A stretch of 64,000 nucleotides of DNA from Adiantum capillus-veneris (Eukaryota > Streptophyta > Polypodiopsida > Polypodiales > Pteridaceae). The notes under the pieces are model-generated. The model saw only the letters and a list, made by a program, of their open reading frames with translations, made no database searches and had not been told where the DNA came from. A program made the translations under genes and the position numbers. Location: assembly GCA_014529385.2 (NCBI GenBank), contig CM043956.1:88028221-88092220 (forward strand), in the 5' to 3' direction. Shown here in pieces: positions 59,370 to 64,000 of the stretch (positions are counted from its first letter, which is position 1; each line of letters begins with the position of its first letter).

Positions 59370-59888
59370 AATAACTTCCAATTATATGAGAATTAAAAAT
59401 GTTGTGCAACAATGTTTGCATTTAATGAATCATCAAACTCTCTATCTACATATATCAATGGAGACCATAAAAAGAAGTAGTTCCCTTTTCCTCTCCCCTT
59501 TTAGTGCGATTTACATCCCACCACCCTTATAAATTTAGAAAGGGAAAGTATTGTGAGTCTGCCTCTAACTTATACTCTTACCTATCCTTTTAAATATCTC
59601 TCCTCCCGTGCACTTGTGTAGTATCATAATCTTGAATGGTAGCATGTGAGTACGTATAAGTGCTATGTAATTTAAGCGAAACTAGTGTGTGACCTGCGTG
59701 TTGCTGCGGCTAAGAAAACATGGCTATTGGGTCACACACATACACATATATGTAGGTGTGTGTACTTTAGTCCTTGTAATCACTCTAAGATTAGATCTCG
59801 AAATCAAGACTCCTGAAGTAGATTTTTGATATCTGTTTGGATTGTTCTTATGACAATAAAAAATCCCTTCTTCTTCCTCCCCTCCCCT

Positions 59889-59965
<77 letters not shown>

Positions 59966-60881
59966 AGTATATTAAGCATACATATTAGAAAAAAAAATCG
60001 AGCACACACGTACACATACACACATAAACATATACAATGTCTATTAATACCATTAACAAATCCATAACTAGCATGGAAGTGCACAAGTATTTTTTGGAAA
60101 AATAGACACCAAGGCACTAATGATCTACTAACCCTACCATGGCACATGCAACCACATCACTAGCGGAGGAATGATGGATGGAATAGGAGACGGATGATGG
60201 CTCCAAGCAATGCACAACTGAAGTTCTAATAAAAAACAAGCCATAGCCCCTTTTTTGTAATCAACTCCCCTATGGAACAATTTTTTTAGCTTTGACATAG
60301 GGCATCAAAGGATGTATTAAACCTTTGAATAAGTAAATCGATTCCCAGTGTGTTAAAGACATTTTATTTGGCATAATTAAGTGGAAAGGGATAATCCTAA
60401 GTGGCTAAGGGGATATTTTTAGCAACCTCCGGTGGGTGGCTATACTACTTGCACATGCTTTGTTAAATGCACCATTTGCAAGGATTCTTATATAAATCAC
60501 TTTGTGCATGAAACTGGAACGCAAGCAACTGTCCGTAGATTTTGAGAAGCACACACTATTGCCACCAGAGAGCGCACAATATTGTCATATGATGCAGTAA
60601 GAGCACACCTACCTCCTTTCACTTGCTGCGCAACCTCCTCATCACCCTAGCATAAGCCACTCGGGTTGGCTACACATTGTATCTCTCTCTCTATCTCACC
60701 CTACGAGCTACAAGCTGCACAATCTCCTAAACACCATAAACGGAGGCCTGATAGCCTCTGGCTGCACAACCTCTCTCTCATCCCAACCGGCTACAATGGA
60801 CATGCATATCAACCAAAGCGGGGCTGTAAGTGTCCAAGTGCAAACGATCATCTAATATGGTAGGTAACGAATGGTGTTTCT

Positions 60882-60955
<74 letters not shown>

Positions 60956-61990
60956 GAGAAAGCGTTTTTTATACTCAGTTATACACACACAAGGTGTTTG
61001 TAAGAGCATAATAAGCAGGATAATTTAGTTGCTTTCTCTCCTAGAATATCACACACAGGTAGATATACAATTGAGGATGTTTCCACACACAGTTGCACAC
61101 ATCTAAAGGCTATGTTTGTAGCCATTACTATAAGTATGGCACTAATAAGGCCTTATCACATTAGAAAAGTGTGGAAATACCGATTGATTCATAGTTATAT
61201 AAGCATAAACTCACACGTATATACACATGCACATGCATGATTATGCAAAGTGTTTTAGTTTAGGATTTCACACACATATGCATATACACGGGCATATACA
61301 CAAAAGTACACAATACACATATGGAAGGTTTTCATATAACATGTATGCACGATCATAGCGTAGCACTAAAGTAAAACATAGAGGATAAAACACAATAATA
61401 ATCTTCATCATAAAGCTTATAACTATCAAAAAATATCATTTGAAGGGATTAGAAGTGATGGAATTGCCGATTCTTGGAGAACAAGTGTATACAAATGACG
61501 ACGACAAATAATAACCACCTATTGTGATACATGTGCTTTATTTACATACGTTTCATTTGGGTTGGAATCATGTACTTAAACAAGGTTGTTAATTTATATC
61601 ATGTGCTCTCATTCAAAAAGGTGTTTTAAAAAACCCACTAAGTGTTCTGGTTAAGTAAGTAGGCATAAATACAGAGATTGATAAAAATATGAAGCATTGG
61701 TTATGACAACCTCCTGTGAGGAAGAAAGTCAATGTCTACCTCATGATTTTTTTTGAAAAAAGTGAGATATTACAAACAAAATGCTGTCGAAATTTTTATA
61801 ATTAAGAAACTTAACCTTGAAATAGAGAAATATCATAAGTAAACAATGGTTTGGTTGAATCTGGATGCTAGAAAGTAAGGGTATATACCATAGAATGTAA
61901 CAATTGGGGGATTCATTCAGATATATTTAAAAATACTCATAAAGGGGGGCAAAAGTTAGGACTACTACATAGGATATTAACCAAATGTGA
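59370..61990. other. Intergenic DNA with microsatellites
   Basis: There are no supported genes. A compound tract of poly-C, TC and CA covers 59889-59964, and a CA repeat lies at 60882-60954. Several further CACA-rich patches occur at 60980-61330. Confidence 0.75.
60882..60954. repeat. CA microsatellite
   Basis: About 36 CA units without interruption. Confidence 0.97.
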
Positions 61991-61998
61991 CTAATTAT

Positions 61999-63833
61999 TG
62001 CTGGTAAACAGGGCTATAGGCAGACGTCCTCGGGACATATTTAAGCTACAACAGATTCAGGACAAGCTCATGGCCGCACATTGTAGGCAAAAGAAAACCA
62101 AGCCAATAGCAATTAGGGACCCTATCTCCAAACCATGTAAACTTTTTAAAGACTATAATAGACCCTACTTACATAGACGAGCTAAGGAAAACATAATATA
62201 TGTTTAGGAGTATGGTTGGGGTCTGGGATGTGATAGCGAAAACAAGCAGTGGGGATTGCTTGGATACTGTCACCGATTTAGTAAAAATTAGTTCTAATTA
62301 ATTGTACTTGTGGTTGGTTGGCAGGTAAAGATCCCCCCTCTCATCTGATAGGAGTTCCGGCTAAAACTCCTACTTTGTCATGTATCAAAGTAGCTTGTAA
62401 TGAATTTTATGTGAGTCAAGAAATTCTCCATTTTTTCTTTACACAATATGTTTTGCAAACAATATTTAAGTCTCTCAGTATATGATTTTGAATGATGGGA
62501 TTTTAAATTCAAACACACACAAAATTTTCCAAGATACCTTTGGTCGGGTATCCATCATAAACTAAGTAAACTTAAGATTGGTATGACAATAATTTGTATA
62601 CTAATGGTTTGTTAATTAATACTTATATATTGATTGATTCAGGCTTTTGGGATTCCATCTCGCACCCGTTTGGGATATGGATTAGAAGAAGAAAATCCTA
62701 TTCCACCGATTGGTACCCAATGTATTATTTCTTTTTTTAAAATTCCACAAAAAGTTTCTTGATTTTGACAAACAAACTGTATTCACCCACTCTTTATTTG
62801 TTTTGAACACAGCCTCTGTCAGTGAGACTGGCTCTCTTTACTTATTCTTTCTAGGAAAGAGAAGGAAAAGCTTTTAGAAGCTTTTAATACATTCCTGGCC
62901 AACTTACCCATTATTGATGCACAAGATAGTTCAGATCTTGATTTTTATTTCACTTCTTTCCCCACTCTTGTAAACAAGTTGTATTTCATCAATAACCTCC
63001 CTACGATCCCTATAGAAATTAAGCATCCTGAAAGGGTTATTAATTGTCTTCTAGATCTAGACCTTCTGGAAGAAGAAGAGAAAGAAGCTTTCAACTTTCT
63101 AGCAGTATACCTCCAAAAAGAGATGTTTTGAAACTTTTTTCAAAGGTACTCTCACTCCTACCACCCAGACAAGTTGATGTGGATGCTATTCGACTTGAGC
63201 ACAAGCTCTGGGATTATGAAATATTGAACCATGTGCACCTTTTACAATTTCTTGACTAGGTTTTCTTTGTAGCATTCCCACAGATATTGTCGAGCAATGT
63301 AAAACCCTAGCCATACATTCCAAACATCTCTTATCACAAGATGTTCTCTTCGAGCTCCGAAGCAGGTCAAACTGTTCGATGTGGATGGGGAAAAATGTCC
63401 GAGTTCTTCAATTATTGCTCACACCAAGGGACTCTCTCTTATGGACAAAGAAAAAGAATAAAAATGGTTTTGAAGAAATTGTTGGAACTCTTATAGACCA
63501 TTCCTCAAATGCCAATGCAAAAGGGTTGATCCAAATTCCAATTGTGCCTTTTCAATCATTTGGTTCGACCAATTTTTGTGCTACGTGCTCCAAAATTTAC
63601 CAAGGTTCTTTCAATTTTCATCAGGACCAGCACAAGTATATACCTTTATAGCTTGGGTAGCCTCATTCCATATAGAATTAAGACATGCTGTAATCATTTA
63701 TTATCGGTTTCATGAGCACATGCTAGAAGCAGCCAAGGGACTAGTACTATACACACTAGGGACTCCACTTCTCCAAAAGCTGCACAACACATCAGTATCC
63801 GACACAATCAAAACCATACTCAAACCTCCAAAA
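61999..63833 (+). CDS. Possible multi-exon gene of unknown function, model incomplete
   Basis: Several coding-like stretches sit between AG and GT splice-like sites on the plus strand. About 61999-62203 gives GRRPRDIFKLQQIQDKL, 62325-62411 gives GVPAKTPTLSCIKVACNEFY, and 62643-62711 (after TTCAG, before GTACCC) gives AFGIPSRTRLGYGLEEENP. About 62855-63130 gives EKLLEAFNTFLANLPIIDAQ onward, 63125-63259 gives VDVDAIRLEHKLWDYEI, and 63270-63650 gives a long open frame with CATCSKIYQGSFNF. A further frame from 63651 stays open and has a donor-like AAAAG|GTAAGG at 63833. The phases do not all join cleanly, so this may be a gene or an old repeat. I recognise no family. Confidence 0.35.
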
Positions 63834-63857
63834 GGTAAGGAACAATTGAATAAGATT

Positions 63858-63878
63858 ACACACACACACACACACACA
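63858..63878. repeat. Short CA microsatellite
   Basis: About ten CA units close to the right edge, possibly in an intron of the uncertain gene. Confidence 0.9.
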
Positions 63879-64000
63879 CCAAGAAACATGGTGTCAACAA
63901 GTAAGAAACCAACGCAGTGCAGAGGATCCAAGGACTACAGAGATACTCCCAAGGCACTTGAATACTCAAATTTTGAAGACCAGGTACGCTCACTTACTAT

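Noticed and set aside
59848-60147. Glycine/arginine-rich and CVCV open frames near 60000
   Set aside because: They are shadows of poly-C, TC and CA tracts.

Overview
This is a eukaryotic, almost certainly land-plant, genomic window made mostly of nested transposable elements. The plant call rests on a polyubiquitin with the plant residues S19, D24 and A57, on PPR-type repeat fragments, and on plant-style Copia, Gypsy, CACTA (tnp2/DUF4218/DUF4216) and L1-like (DUF4283, zf-RVT) elements. The species cannot be fixed; a large-genome, repeat-rich plant (possibly a fern or other non-seed plant) is a weak guess.

Region 1-14577 is a three-level Copia nest. Copia-B (1544-7091, minus strand, LTRs 781 and 762 bp) sits inside Copia-A (minus strand, 5' LTR 9791-9982, 3' end beyond the left edge). 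Copia-A sits inside the leader of Copia-C (plus strand, 9983-14577), a sister copy of the same family. 14578-18062 holds a long AC/AG microsatellite, a small LTR in minus orientation, and a 3'-truncated Gypsy element. The one clear host gene is a four-unit polyubiquitin (18873-19790) with a TATA box and five GAAnnTTC heat-shock-element half-modules upstream. 19791-24762 is decayed intergenic DNA with PPR scraps and repeats. A CACTA transposase gene with six exons on the minus strand occupies 24937-28623.

The right half is a deeper nest. An L1-type LINE (30447-59369) was broken by a Gypsy retrotransposon (30842-51785; 5-bp target duplication CCTAA; LTRs 486 and 457 bp) and by a 1.98-kb LTR element (54049-56028) that carries an antisense alpha-tubulin fragment. 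The Gypsy was itself broken by a 288-bp MITE-like element (45053-45340) and by a 9.58-kb DNA transposon (31936-41517).

That DNA transposon is the most interesting object. It has 33-bp terminal inverted repeats (31 of 33 matching, starting CATTAGG), a probable TGA target duplication that restores the Gypsy gag frame, and four genes in convergent pairs. These are two unrecognised spliced genes on the plus strand, a spliced transposase-like gene on the minus strand with candidate D, D, E and C-x2-C/H-x4-H residues, and a gene for a histone H3-like protein. The last starts with M plus the exact eight-residue H3 tail ARTKQTAR, has a roughly 165-residue insertion, and ends in a full H3 histone fold. 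Each minus-strand gene and one plus-strand gene carries premature stops in this copy.

The far right (59370-64000) is AT-rich intergenic DNA with microsatellites and, from about 62000, exon-like coding stretches of an unrecognised gene that may run off the edge.
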